Notes under the pieces: model-generated
What the model saw: only the letters and a program-made list of their open reading frames with translations
Databases searched by the model: none
What the model was told of the DNA's origin: nothing
Shown: positions 36,102-43,818 of the stretch, in pieces
How positions within the stretch are numbered: position 1 is the first letter of the stretch
Layout: the number at the start of each line of letters is the position of its first letter
Assembly: GCA_003576695.1 (NCBI GenBank)
Contig: QOZQ01000001.1
Span: 496,001 to 560,000 of the forward strand
Length of the DNA stretch: 64,000 nt
Direction: 5' to 3'
Source: Taklimakanibacter lacteus
Lineage (GTDB): Bacteria > Pseudomonadota > Alphaproteobacteria > Rhizobiales > Aestuariivirgaceae
Made by a program: the position numbers and the translations under genes

Positions 36102-36305
36102 GGCGGAATGCCCGAGGCTGGAGCAAACCCTCACGTCGCACGGGCGCTGTGAGGACTGCCGGAGGAGCTGCCATGTCGGGCGGCGGCCGCGGTCTTTGGC
36201 GCATGCTTCGGACGCGCAATCAATCGCCGACATGTCGAATATGTTCAGCGTGCTGAGACTGAAGCCCGGCCCGGTCCTCGACACTCGACTTTTTGTCGCC
36301 GGGAT

Positions 36306-36319
36306 TTGATCACGATCAA
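36306..36319. promoter_or_regulatory. FNR/FixK-type box TTGATCACGATCAA
   Basis: A perfect match to the TTGAT-N4-ATCAA consensus of Fnr/FixK-family regulators, extended to 8-bp arms at 36304-36321. It lies 72 bp upstream of the DUF1488-like start and fits activation of that gene and the downstream cytochrome c under low oxygen. The family consensus is established; use here is inferred. Confidence 0.65.
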
Positions 36320-36391
36320 ATGCAAGTGCCGACGATCGGAGATAATGGGAAAAAATCCAAGCTGGCAAAGCCGGGCATGAGGAGAAGCCAT

Positions 36392-36685
36392 ATGGGTCAG
36401 CTCGCTTTCCTGGACGAGGACAGGCTGTTTGACGGGCAGTGTGTCCGCTTCAAGGGTTTCGACGGAGAGGATGAAGTGCTGTGCGGCGTGACGATCGCCG
36501 CGCTCAAGGAATGCGATTCGAGCCTGCAGCGCCACGGCCTGGTTCCCGCGGAAGCCTTCCTTGCGTCGTTCGAGAAGCTTGCCATCGCGATCCACGATGC
36601 CGCGCGTTGCAAGCATGAGCGCGGCGAATTCGAAAGCGAAGGTGGTGTGCGGGTCATGGTTCATCGCCGTGATCTGTCGCCGTGA
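36392..36685 (+). CDS. Small DUF1488-like protein
   Basis: A 97-residue cytosolic protein starting MGQLAFLDEDRLFDG; the ATG at 36392 follows AGGAG. The pattern of an N-terminal FDGQCVRFKGFDG segment, a VTIAALKEC helix and a final ARCKHERGEFESEGGVRVMV strand resembles DUF1488 proteins. No function is known for that family. An FNR/FixK-type box lies upstream, and its stop is followed 41 bp later by the cytochrome c gene. Family assignment is moderate. Confidence 0.6.
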   Translation: MGQLAFLDEDRLFDGQCVRFKGFDGEDEVLCGVTIAALKECDSSLQRHGLVPAEAFLASFEKLAIAIHDAARCKHERGEFESEGGVRVMVHRRDLSP

Positions 36686-36726
36686 GGCCAGGGGGATCGG
36701 TCGATGATGATCCACGAGGAAAGTGC

Positions 36727-37209
36727 GTGACGGCTTCGCCCGACAGTTCGGCAAGGACCGGTCCCGGAGCGGGAGCAATCCTGGCTGCTGCCGTCTGGCT
36801 GGTGCTCGGCCCCAGGGCTGCTCTGGCCGATGACGCTTCAGGCCCCGCGGACGCCGCACCGACAGTCGCGCAGGATTTCCAGTTTCACTGCGCGGCATGT
36901 CATGGCGCCGATGGACGGGGCGATGGACCGGTGGCGCGGACCTTGAAGATAGAGCCGCCGGACCTGACGCGGATCGCCGAGCGCAGGGGTGGGACATTTC
37001 CCGAAGACGCAATCTTCGAGATGATCGCCGGAAGCAGCATGCCGATCTCGCATGGCACGCGGGAAATGCCGGTCTGGGGCGATTTGTTCGTGGGAGAAAC
37101 TCTCGATTCCTCGGTATCGCTCGAGGAGGCCCAGGAGGCCGCCGCGGAAGTGACCGAGCGGATCAGGCGGCTGGTCAAATATCTCGAGACCATTCAGATC
37201 CGCAAATGA
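36727..37209 (+). CDS. c-type cytochrome, single heme
   Basis: 160 residues from the GTG at 36727, which follows GAGGAAA; a GTG at 36682 overlapping the previous stop is possible but lacks a ribosome-binding site. A signal peptide (AGAILAAAVWLVLGPRAALA) precedes the heme site FHCAACHGADGRGDGP. The methionine ligand is probably in the segment TREMPVWGDLF. The layout is a class I cytochrome c of the periplasm. Linkage to an FNR/FixK box suggests use in low-oxygen respiration. Partners are unknown. Confidence 0.82.
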   Translation: MTASPDSSARTGPGAGAILAAAVWLVLGPRAALADDASGPADAAPTVAQDFQFHCAACHGADGRGDGPVARTLKIEPPDLTRIAERRGGTFPEDAIFEMIAGSSMPISHGTREMPVWGDLFVGETLDSSVSLEEAQEAAAEVTERIRRLVKYLETIQIRK

Positions 37210-37257
37210 AGGCCGGTCGGGGCTCCCGCATCGCCGGGAAATATTGCGCTCCAAGCG

Positions 37258-37394
37258 CGACCTATGGCGATATGGCGCTGGGCTTCAGCGCGCAGTCACC
37301 GGAAGGCTGGTCGAGCTCCCTCAGAGCCAATTGCCAGTGCGCCGAGGACTATGACGCCTTCGCCGGCAATGCCGGGGTGAGATTCGCCTGGTAG
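37258..37394 (+). pseudogene. Remnant of an autotransporter 3' end
   Basis: These 137 bp encode ATYGDMALGFSAQSPEGW ... DYDAFAGNAGVRFAW, the last barrel strands of autotransporters 4 and 5, with no upstream part. The copy is diverged, for example CQCAEDY in place of YQFAEDY. It is the footprint of a deleted sixth paralogue or of a duplication of the gene end that now flanks the DUF1488-like/cytochrome pair. Confidence 0.85.
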
Positions 37395-37491
37395 GCCGGA
37401 TAGTGTTGAGTCGGGAGGTTTTGCGGGCCGATGTATGATTGCGGGCGGCTCTATTTTGCAACCCAAATTCAATCAAGGATTGTGTTGTGTG

Positions 37492-37533
37492 TGACCTGGA
37501 AGTCACAGTGGAGGAATTACTTCCACCAGGTCA
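37492..37533 (+). promoter_or_regulatory. Inverted repeat in leader of outer membrane protein gene
   Basis: TGACCTGGAAGT at 37492-37503 pairs with ACTT-CCA-CCAGGTCA ending at 37533, forming a stem with a small bulge. It sits 72 bp upstream of the ATG at 37605. It may be an operator or an mRNA hairpin; the sequence alone does not decide. Confidence 0.45.
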
Positions 37534-37604
37534 TATGTCCTCATTGAGGTGGGGGTGCGGGGCCTCTTATAATTCGGGGTGAGGCATTCGAATTGGGGAA
37601 AATC

Positions 37605-38549
37605 ATGACCGGACTTAAATCTGCCGTAAGCAGCCTGGCGCTGGCTCTTGTGATGGCTGGGGGAATTGCAACCTCGACGGCGCGCGCGGCCGACGTGGTG
37701 GCGGATCCGGGCTGCATGCTCTCCGGTTCGGTGACAGCCGGCTTCATGTATAACTGGCAGTCCTCCGAATTTGATGACGGCGATGAGTCCATCGATGGCA
37801 AGGATGTTGACTGGTCGACGCCCTTCGGCGAAGGCGCCGGCCTCGTGACCTGCGGCGGCTTCAACATCCAGGCCGATGTCGCCTATTACGCCCATTCGGC
37901 CGACCTGGACCAGGTTGATATCGATATTGACCAGACCAATACACATATCGGCGGCGCGCTGTTCTATCGCGAGCCGGCTTCATGGGCGGGCGGCCTCAGC
38001 GCTTCCTGGATATCGCAGGATATCGAAGGGCTTGACCTCGATATCTTCCGGGTTGGCCTGTTTGGCGAATTCTATCTCGACGATGTCTTCACGCTCGGCG
38101 CGTCGGCGCATTACTACAATGCCGATTGGCCTGAGGGTAAGGATGAGGACGGGTTCGAGCTGGCCGCCTGGGGCAAGTTCTATGCGACGCCCGACCTTGC
38201 CTTCACCTTGCGCGGCGACGTCCTGCTGGCCGACCTGGAACTAGGCAGCGACGGTGCCGATCTTGACGGCTTCGCCATCACCGGCGACGGCGAATATCTC
38301 GTGTGGGATCAGGGCCTGTCGATCTTTGCAGGCGCCCGCTATGCCGATCGCGAGTTCGATCCCGACGACAGTGATTTCAGCTTCGAGATCGAGGACTTCC
38401 AGGTCTTTGCCGGCGTGAAGTTCAACTTCGGCCATGACGGCACGTTGATCGAGCGCCAGCGCACCGGCACGGTGGACAACACCAGCGTCTTCAATGAGAA
38501 GCTGCCCAACGTGTTCATCTCCGCGGAAGCCGCCGACCCCGTTCTGTAA
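37605..38549 (+). CDS. Outer membrane beta-barrel protein, porin-like
   Basis: 314 residues; the ATG at 37605 follows GGGGAAA. The signal peptide ends ATSTARA, followed by ADVVADPGCMLSGSVTAGFMYNWQ. The rest alternates short amphipathic strands (AGGLSASWISQDI, FTLGASAHYYNADW, LSIFAGARYADREF, FQVFAGVKFNFG) as in barrel proteins, but the C-terminus continues 40 residues past the last strand and does not end in an aromatic residue. No specific family is recognised. A strong rho-independent terminator follows. It is probably a porin or small barrel of the outer membrane. Confidence 0.8.
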   Translation: MTGLKSAVSSLALALVMAGGIATSTARAADVVADPGCMLSGSVTAGFMYNWQSSEFDDGDESIDGKDVDWSTPFGEGAGLVTCGGFNIQADVAYYAHSADLDQVDIDIDQTNTHIGGALFYREPASWAGGLSASWISQDIEGLDLDIFRVGLFGEFYLDDVFTLGASAHYYNADWPEGKDEDGFELAAWGKFYATPDLAFTLRGDVLLADLELGSDGADLDGFAITGDGEYLVWDQGLSIFAGARYADREFDPDDSDFSFEIEDFQVFAGVKFNFGHDGTLIERQRTGTVDNTSVFNEKLPNVFISAEAADPVL

Positions 38550-38574
38550 TCGCGGATCTTGCCTGGCTTCGTGA

Positions 38575-38616
38575 CTGCAAGGCGCCTGTCAGACAGCGCC
38601 TTGCAGTTTTGTTTTG
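38575..38616 (+). terminator. Rho-independent terminator after outer membrane protein gene
   Basis: CTGCAAGGCGC (38575-38585) pairs perfectly with GCGCCTTGCAG (38596-38606) over a 10-base loop and is followed by TTTTGTTTT. It lies 26 bp after the stop codon. Confidence 0.92.
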
Positions 38617-38830
38617 CGGCGAGGCATGGCGATGGCTGCCGGCAATGGCCGGGTCCTTCTCGGCGGATTTCTCTGCTCATACCAGTTGATCGCCGGCTTC
38701 CCCGATAAGCGGGGGCAATCATGCGTACGAAGATCCACCCATTGATCGACACGGTGCGTAGCAACGGTTGCCGGTCCTGAGAATATTGTCAGAGTTTTCG
38801 GTGGTGCCAATAAAGTTTCGGCGCCGCAAC

Positions 38831-38908
38831 AAAAAAGGCGACGCCGGAGCGTCACCCTTATCTGGTGCAGACTGGCTGCTTGTTAACCGCCAGACCACGA
38901 TCTCTGAA
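38831..38908 (-). ncRNA. tracrRNA of the type II-C CRISPR-Cas9 system
   Basis: Read on the minus strand, the 5' part (38909-38882) is an anti-repeat: TTCAGAGATCGTGGTC is shared with the CRISPR repeat and the following GGCGGTTAAC pairs with the repeat start through a one-base bulge and wobbles. About 27 pairs can form with the repeat part of the crRNA. The tail has a small stem (GCAG/CTGC) and a strong terminator hairpin (GGTGACGC, loop, GCGTCGCC at 38856-38837) followed by six T. A promoter lies directly upstream. The expected transcript is about 78 nt. It lies about 340 bp upstream of cas9, on the opposite strand. It would pair with crRNA for RNase III processing and Cas9 loading. Confidence 0.92.
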
Positions 38909-38914
38909 GAATCA

Positions 38915-38943
38915 ATTGTAGCTCATCGGCAACTCTGGTTCAA
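38915..38943 (-). promoter_or_regulatory. tracrRNA promoter (TTGAAC-N17-TACAAT)
   Basis: On the minus strand a TTGAAC -35 box (38943-38938) and a TACAAT -10 box (38920-38915) are separated by exactly 17 bp. Transcription would start at about 38908, right at the first bases of the anti-repeat, so the primary transcript needs no 5' leader. Confidence 0.8.
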
Positions 38944-39245
38944 GATCGCGACTAGCTGCAACTAAGCCATCTTGGGGGGCGGCCAAAGCCGTCTCCTGGG
39001 AGAGCTTACGAGCTGCGAGTGGCAGACGCGTTCTGCGACGCTCAGACTGTGGAGGTCGGGCGGCAGTTGAGCTTGGACCCTCAACCCACTTGCAACGTGA
39101 AGTCCAATTAACTATCTCTCTTGATTCTGTCAAACTCCCTAAGCCATCTTACATCTGAATGCCTCAGGGCCTGTGGCTTCCCACTTGCAGGTGTCGTGGG
39201 GTAATTCTGGGGCGTAAGTTACGATAGTATATGAAAGGGGGAACA
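38944..39245. other. Intergenic region between tracrRNA promoter and cas9
   Basis: No coding sequence is supported. A 12-bp direct repeat CTAAGCCATCTT occurs near 38965 and 39140. A TAGTAT hexamer about 20 bp before the cas9 ATG could serve as a -10 box; otherwise nothing is recognised. Confidence 0.4.
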
Positions 39246-42200
39246 ATGCGCTGGAGATTTGGGGCCGATCTGGGTACAGGCTCACTTGGCTGGGCGGCGA
39301 TCGAGCTCGATGCGGACAATGTCCCCATCCGGCTCATCGCGGCAGGTTCTCGGATTTTCGGGGCCGGTCGCGATCCGAAGTCCGGAGCTTCGCTGGCGGT
39401 CGACCGGCGCGCCGCGCGCGCCATGCGGCGCCGGCGCGACCGTTTCAAGAGACGGCAGGCAGCACTCCTCAAGCATCTCGAAATGGCGGGACTCTTTCCT
39501 GCCAACGCGGCCGAGCGCGCAGCGCTGGCGATCCTCGATCCGTTCGAGCTTCGCGCCAAGGCGCTGCGTGAGCCTTTGCCGCCACATCATATCGGTCGCG
39601 CCTTATTCCATCTCAACCAACGGCGTGGCTTCAAATCCAACCGCAAGGCCGATCGGGGCAAGGATGCGGAAGACGGCAAGATCAAGCTCGGGGTGAATCG
39701 CCTCTATGAGGCGATGCGCGACAAGGGCGCCGAGACGCTCGGTGAATTCCTGCACGAGCGCAGAGCCGCGGCCAGCGACGCGAATACCATTCCTGGCGTG
39801 CGGACGCGCCTGCGCCCGGAGCCCGGCGAAGGCAAGCGCGGCGATGGCTATGATTTCTATCCCGATCGCCGCATGCTGGAGGAAGAATTCGATCTTATCT
39901 GGGAGCGACAGGCCGTGCATCATCCGGCTGTACTGACTCTTGAGAACAGGAAGCGTCTGTTCGAGGTCATCTTTCACCAGCGGCCACTGAAACAACCGAA
40001 GGTCGGCACCTGCACTCTGGTCGTCGGCGAGGAGCGCCTACCCAAGGCACATCCGCTGTTTCAGCGCCGGCGGCTGCTGGAAGAGTTGAACGCATTGCGG
40101 GTCGTCAGGCCGGGGGCTTCAGCCGAGCCATTGACGCGCGAGCAGCGCGACCTGCTTTATCTCAAACTCAAGGACAAGCGCTCCGTCACATTTGAGAGCC
40201 TGCGGAAGCTTCTCGGGCTCGAGCCGGAGGCACGCTTCAACAAGGAGAGCGAGAATCGCAGGGAAATCAAGGGAAACGAGGTGGCGGCGGAACTGGGCGC
40301 CAAGACCCGCTTCGGCAAGCGGTGGGCCTTTTTGTCCGATGAGGCGCAGTGGGAGATCATCTCAAAAATCCGCGAACTGGAGAGCGATGAAGATGAGGCG
40401 AGGCTGCTGGCGTGGCTGCGCGATACATATGAGCTTGAGCCTGAGCAATCGCGCTCGACAGCCGGGGCCAGGCTTCCGGAGGGCTTCGGCCGTTTCGGCC
40501 TGACAGCGACCACCAGGCTTATCGCCGCTTTGCAGTCTGATGTCACCATTTACAGCGAGGCAGTGAAGAAGGCGGGTTTTGCCCATCATTCGGATTTCCG
40601 CACCGGGGAAGCATTCGACGAGCTTCCCTATTATGGCGTCGTGCTCGAACGGCATATCATGCCGGGGACCGCCGATCCGACGGATCCGGAAGAGTTGCGC
40701 ATCGGACGCCTTACCAATCCGACTGTGCATATCGGGCTGAATCAGCTGCGCCATGTCATCAACAGGCTGATCAAGTGCTACGGTCGGCCGGAGCAGGTCG
40801 CGATCGAGCTGGCGCGCGAACTGAAGCTTGACGACGAGCGCAAGCGTGAGATCAACAAGCGCAATCTACAGAATCGGGAGGACGCGACCAAGCGCTCGGA
40901 AAAGCTGGTGAACATCGGAGTCGCCGACAAGGGGGGCAATCGAGCACTCCTGAAGCTTTGGGAAGAGCTCAATCTCGACAATGCGCTCGACCGGCGCTGT
41001 GTATACACCGGACGGCAGATTTCGATCGAGATGCTGTTCTCGGGAGCGGTGGAGGTCGACCACATCCTACCCTTCGGCGCCACGCTTGACGATTCGAATG
41101 ACAATCGCCTGCTGTGCATGCGCGAGGCGAATCGAGAGAAGCGCAAGCGTTCGCCCTATGAGGCTTTCGGCAATCGTCCGGATTGGGCGGAGATTGCCGC
41201 TCGCGCGGCCCGCCTGCCACGCGGAAAGCGCTGGCGCTTCGAGCCCGATGCGATGTCACGGTTTGACAATCAGGGCGGCTTCATCGCCCGCCAGCTTGTC
41301 GACACGCAATATCTGTCGCGACTCGCGCGGGAGTATTTGGCGGGACTGTTCCCGGATGTGGGCGAAGGCAGCGGTCGAGTCTGGGTTTCACCCGGCCGTC
41401 TCACCGAGATGCTGCGCAGGAGCTGGGGCCTCAACAGTTTGCTTCCGGATCATAATTTCGGTGGCGGTGCCGACCAGCCGAAGAACCGGCGCGATCATCG
41501 CCATCATGCCATCGACGCAATTGTCGTCGCCGTGACTGATCGTCATCTGCTGCAGAGCATCTCCCGCGAGGCGGGCCGGCGTGGTGCTGAAGCCGCAAAC
41601 CGGATGACAGCCGATCTGCCGATGCCGTGGGAGGCTTTCCGGGATCAGGTCGGAGAGGTGGTAAGCCGCATCGTCGTCAGCCATCGCGCTGATCACGGTA
41701 CGACCGCAAAGAAAGCCTTGCCCAAAGGACGGGATGCGACGGCAGGGCGGCTGCACAACGACACCGCCTATGGGCTCACCGGTCAGAAGGATGCGAAGCA
41801 GAACGACCTTGTCGTTCACCGGGTGCCGCTCGATGGCCTGACGAAGGCGGCCGATATCGAGAGTGTTCGTGATCCTGAATTGCGCAAGGCCCTGCTTGTT
41901 TGGACTAGGGGCCTGGAAGGAAAGGCCTTCGAAACGAAACTGTTGAAGTTCCCCGAACTCGGCCCCCTGCAATTTCGCGGCATAAGGCGATATCGCAAGG
42001 TGGAGCCACTGTCCGTCATAGCGATCCGCGACAAGGATGGCCGCGCTTATAAGGGCTATAAGGGCGACTCCAACTACCGCTATGACGTCTGGGAATTGAA
42101 GGACGGCAAGTGGATAGCGGAAGTCGTATCCATGTTCGATGTGCATCAGCCCGGTTGGTCATCTAAGGCTAGGCACGAGAATCACAATGCAAAGAAAGTT

Positions 42201-42488
42201 CTCTCATTGCGCCAGGATGACATGCTGGCGATCGAGCCAGATGCAAATGGCCGCAAGCTCGTCCGGGTCGTCAAATTCGACCAGAAGGGTCAAGTCACGT
42301 TGGCGGAAGCGCATGAAGCCGGGGATCTCAAGAGGCGGAACGATTCGCCAGTCGACATAGATCCCTTCAAGTATTTCGCCCCGACGCCGGGTGGCCTGAA
42401 GCGCATCAAAGCTCGCCAGGTGAGGGTGGACGAGCTCGGCCGCGTCCTCGACCCTGGCCCGCGCGCATCTCCCGAGGCTGGGGGATGA
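39246..42488 (+). CDS. cas9: CRISPR-associated endonuclease Cas9, type II-C
   Basis: The 1080-residue size is typical of II-C Cas9. ATG 39246 is chosen because GGGGGAA precedes it and the RuvC-I motif FGADLGTGSLGW (Asp8) then sits at the standard place. The arginine-rich bridge helix (RRAARAMRRRRDRFKRRQ) follows near residue 60. RuvC-II (QVAIELAREL, Glu about 521), HNH (VEVDHILPFGATLDDSNDNRLL, His about 606) and RuvC-III (RDHRHHAIDAIVVA, His about 754 and Asp about 757) are all intact, so both DNA strands should be cut. The C-terminal 300 residues are the PAM-interacting region. Its stop overlaps the cas1 start by 4 bp. With tracrRNA and crRNA it should cleave invading DNA. Confidence 0.97.
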   Translation: MRWRFGADLGTGSLGWAAIELDADNVPIRLIAAGSRIFGAGRDPKSGASLAVDRRAARAMRRRRDRFKRRQAALLKHLEMAGLFPANAAERAALAILDPFELRAKALREPLPPHHIGRALFHLNQRRGFKSNRKADRGKDAEDGKIKLGVNRLYEAMRDKGAETLGEFLHERRAAASDANTIPGVRTRLRPEPGEGKRGDGYDFYPDRRMLEEEFDLIWERQAVHHPAVLTLENRKRLFEVIFHQRPLKQPKVGTCTLVVGEERLPKAHPLFQRRRLLEELNALRVVRPGASAEPLTREQRDLLYLKLKDKRSVTFESLRKLLGLEPEARFNKESENRREIKGNEVAAELGAKTRFGKRWAFLSDEAQWEIISKIRELESDEDEARLLAWLRDTYELEPEQSRSTAGARLPEGFGRFGLTATTRLIAALQSDVTIYSEAVKKAGFAHHSDFRTGEAFDELPYYGVVLERHIMPGTADPTDPEELRIGRLTNPTVHIGLNQLRHVINRLIKCYGRPEQVAIELARELKLDDERKREINKRNLQNREDATKRSEKLVNIGVADKGGNRALLKLWEELNLDNALDRRCVYTGRQISIEMLFSGAVEVDHILPFGATLDDSNDNRLLCMREANREKRKRSPYEAFGNRPDWAEIAARAARLPRGKRWRFEPDAMSRFDNQGGFIARQLVDTQYLSRLAREYLAGLFPDVGEGSGRVWVSPGRLTEMLRRSWGLNSLLPDHNFGGGADQPKNRRDHRHHAIDAIVVAVTDRHLLQSISREAGRRGAEAANRMTADLPMPWEAFRDQVGEVVSRIVVSHRADHGTTAKKALPKGRDATAGRLHNDTAYGLTGQKDAKQNDLVVHRVPLDGLTKAADIESVRDPELRKALLVWTRGLEGKAFETKLLKFPELGPLQFRGIRRYRKVEPLSVIAIRDKDGRAYKGYKGDSNYRYDVWELKDGKWIAEVVSMFDVHQPGWSSKARHENHNAKKVLSLRQDDMLAIEPDANGRKLVRVVKFDQKGQVTLAEAHEAGDLKRRNDSPVDIDPFKYFAPTPGGLKRIKARQVRVDELGRVLDPGPRASPEAGG

Positions 42489-43411
42489 TGGAGCGTATCG
42501 TCGATATCGCCACCGATGACCGGCATCTTTCTGCGTACAGGGGATTTCTGGTCGTCAGCGAGAAGCGGGAGGAGGTGGGACGTGTTCCGCTCGACGATAT
42601 CGCCGCCGTCGTCGTGCATGCTCACGGCATAACCTGGAGCACCAATCTCATCGTGGCGCTGGCGGAGCGGGGCGCGTTGATGGTGGTTTGCGGCTCGAAC
42701 CATGCCCCCGTCGCCGTCTGCTTGCCCCTCGATGGCCATCACGGTCAGAACGCTCGGCTGAGGTCGCAATGGGAGGCGGGAAAGCCGCTTGCCAAGCAGC
42801 TCTGGCGTGAAGTCGTCGTGGCGAAGATTCGGTGGCAGGCCGCCGTTCTGGAGGCGCGCGGGGTCGAATCCGGTGCCTTCGACCTGCTGGCACGCCGGGT
42901 TCGTTCGGGCGATCCCGACAATGTCGAGGCGCAGGCAGCGCGGCGCTATTGGCCGCTGCTGATGGGTGAGGAATTTCGACGTGATCGCTCAGCCGATGGC
43001 GTCAACAGTCTTCTCAACTACGGCTACACGATCTTGCGTTCATTGCTGGCGCGATCTGTGGTGGCAGCCGGATTGCATCCCTCGATCGGCATTCATCATG
43101 CCAATCGAGGAAACGCTTTTGCGCTTGCCGATGACCTTGTCGAGCCCTTCAGGCCGCTGGTCGATGCCATGGCCGTCCAGTTGGTCAAGAAGGGACATTC
43201 GGAGCTGACTCCTGAATCGAAGCAGGCTTTTGCCGGGCTGATTGCGCTTGATCTCGCAGGCGTGAACGGGACGACGACAGTGACCGTCGCGGCCACCAGA
43301 TTGGCGCAGTCCCTGTCGCAGTGCTTTGAAACCGGGAAGTCGTCGGGGCTCCTGCTGCCTTCGCCGCCTTCGCCTCTCGATCTGGCGGGCCTGGAAGCCC
43401 TCATACGGTGA
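42485..43411 (+). CDS. cas1: CRISPR-associated integrase Cas1 (type II)
   Basis: 308 residues from the ATG overlapping the cas9 stop (ATGATG; either may be used). The typical type II Cas1 N-terminus MERIVDIATDDRHLSAYRGFLVV is followed by the catalytic set: Glu in NVEAQAARRYWPLLMGEEF, His in SIGIHHANRGNAFALADDLVEPFRP, and the acidic residues of the last motif. With Cas2 it integrates new spacers. The gene is within the cas9-cas1-cas2 operon, overlapping both neighbours by 4 bp. Confidence 0.97.
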   Translation: MMERIVDIATDDRHLSAYRGFLVVSEKREEVGRVPLDDIAAVVVHAHGITWSTNLIVALAERGALMVVCGSNHAPVAVCLPLDGHHGQNARLRSQWEAGKPLAKQLWREVVVAKIRWQAAVLEARGVESGAFDLLARRVRSGDPDNVEAQAARRYWPLLMGEEFRRDRSADGVNSLLNYGYTILRSLLARSVVAAGLHPSIGIHHANRGNAFALADDLVEPFRPLVDAMAVQLVKKGHSELTPESKQAFAGLIALDLAGVNGTTTVTVAATRLAQSLSQCFETGKSSGLLLPSPPSPLDLAGLEALIR

Positions 43412-43746
43412 CCCTCACCCAACTCAACAGCTATCGGCTCATGTGGATCTTTGTGATGTTCGATCTGCCGGTGACCACCAGAGCCCAAAGCCGGGCCGCG
43501 ACCAAATTTCGGCAGTATCTGCTGGACGAAGGTTTTGAAAAAAGCCAGTTTTCTGTCTATGCTCGCTTCTGCAGCGGGAAAGAACAGTTCGAAGCCTATA
43601 TGCGGCGAATCGAGGACAACCTTCCCGGCAGCGGGGATGTGCATGTCCTGACCTTCACGGACAAGCAGTATGAGAATATCGTTCGATTTTCCGGGCAGCG
43701 CCGAAAGCGGCAAAAGAAAAATCCCGGCCAACTCGCCTTGTTTTAA
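43408..43746 (+). CDS. cas2: CRISPR-associated protein Cas2
   Basis: 112 residues; GTG at 43408 overlaps the cas1 stop by 4 bp. The core MWIFVMFDLPVTTRAQSRAATKFRQYLLDEGF carries the conserved Asp of the Cas2 ferredoxin-like fold. It is the structural partner of Cas1 in spacer acquisition. It is the last gene of the operon; a long hairpin follows before the array. No csn2 or cas4 gene is present, consistent with subtype II-C. Confidence 0.96.
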   Translation: MTLTQLNSYRLMWIFVMFDLPVTTRAQSRAATKFRQYLLDEGFEKSQFSVYARFCSGKEQFEAYMRRIEDNLPGSGDVHVLTFTDKQYENIVRFSGQRRKRQKKNPGQLALF

Positions 43747-43776
43747 GGATCGGGGGCATTTTATTTGCTTCAAAAG

Positions 43777-43813
43777 GGCAGATATCCCCATTGTTTTCAA
43801 TGGGATATCTGCC
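43777..43813. terminator. Long hairpin between cas2 and the CRISPR array
   Basis: GGCAGATATCCCCATTG pairs with CAATGGGATATCTGCC across a 4-base TTTT loop, with a single bulged base. It ends 6 bp before the first repeat. On the minus strand the stem is followed by CTTTTG, so it may end array transcription before it runs antisense into cas2; on the plus strand it could end the cas message. No long U-tract is present on either side. Confidence 0.55.
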
Positions 43814-43818
43814 TATCT

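Noticed and set aside
11417-36368. Very long open frames antisense to the autotransporter genes (for example about 700 codons opposite autotransporter 1 and about 1270 opposite autotransporter 5).
   Set aside because: They arise from biased GATC/GCC-rich codons repeated through the passenger and give Arg/Asp/Ala-rich products with no domain, start signal or conserved ends. The plus-strand genes fully explain the sequence.
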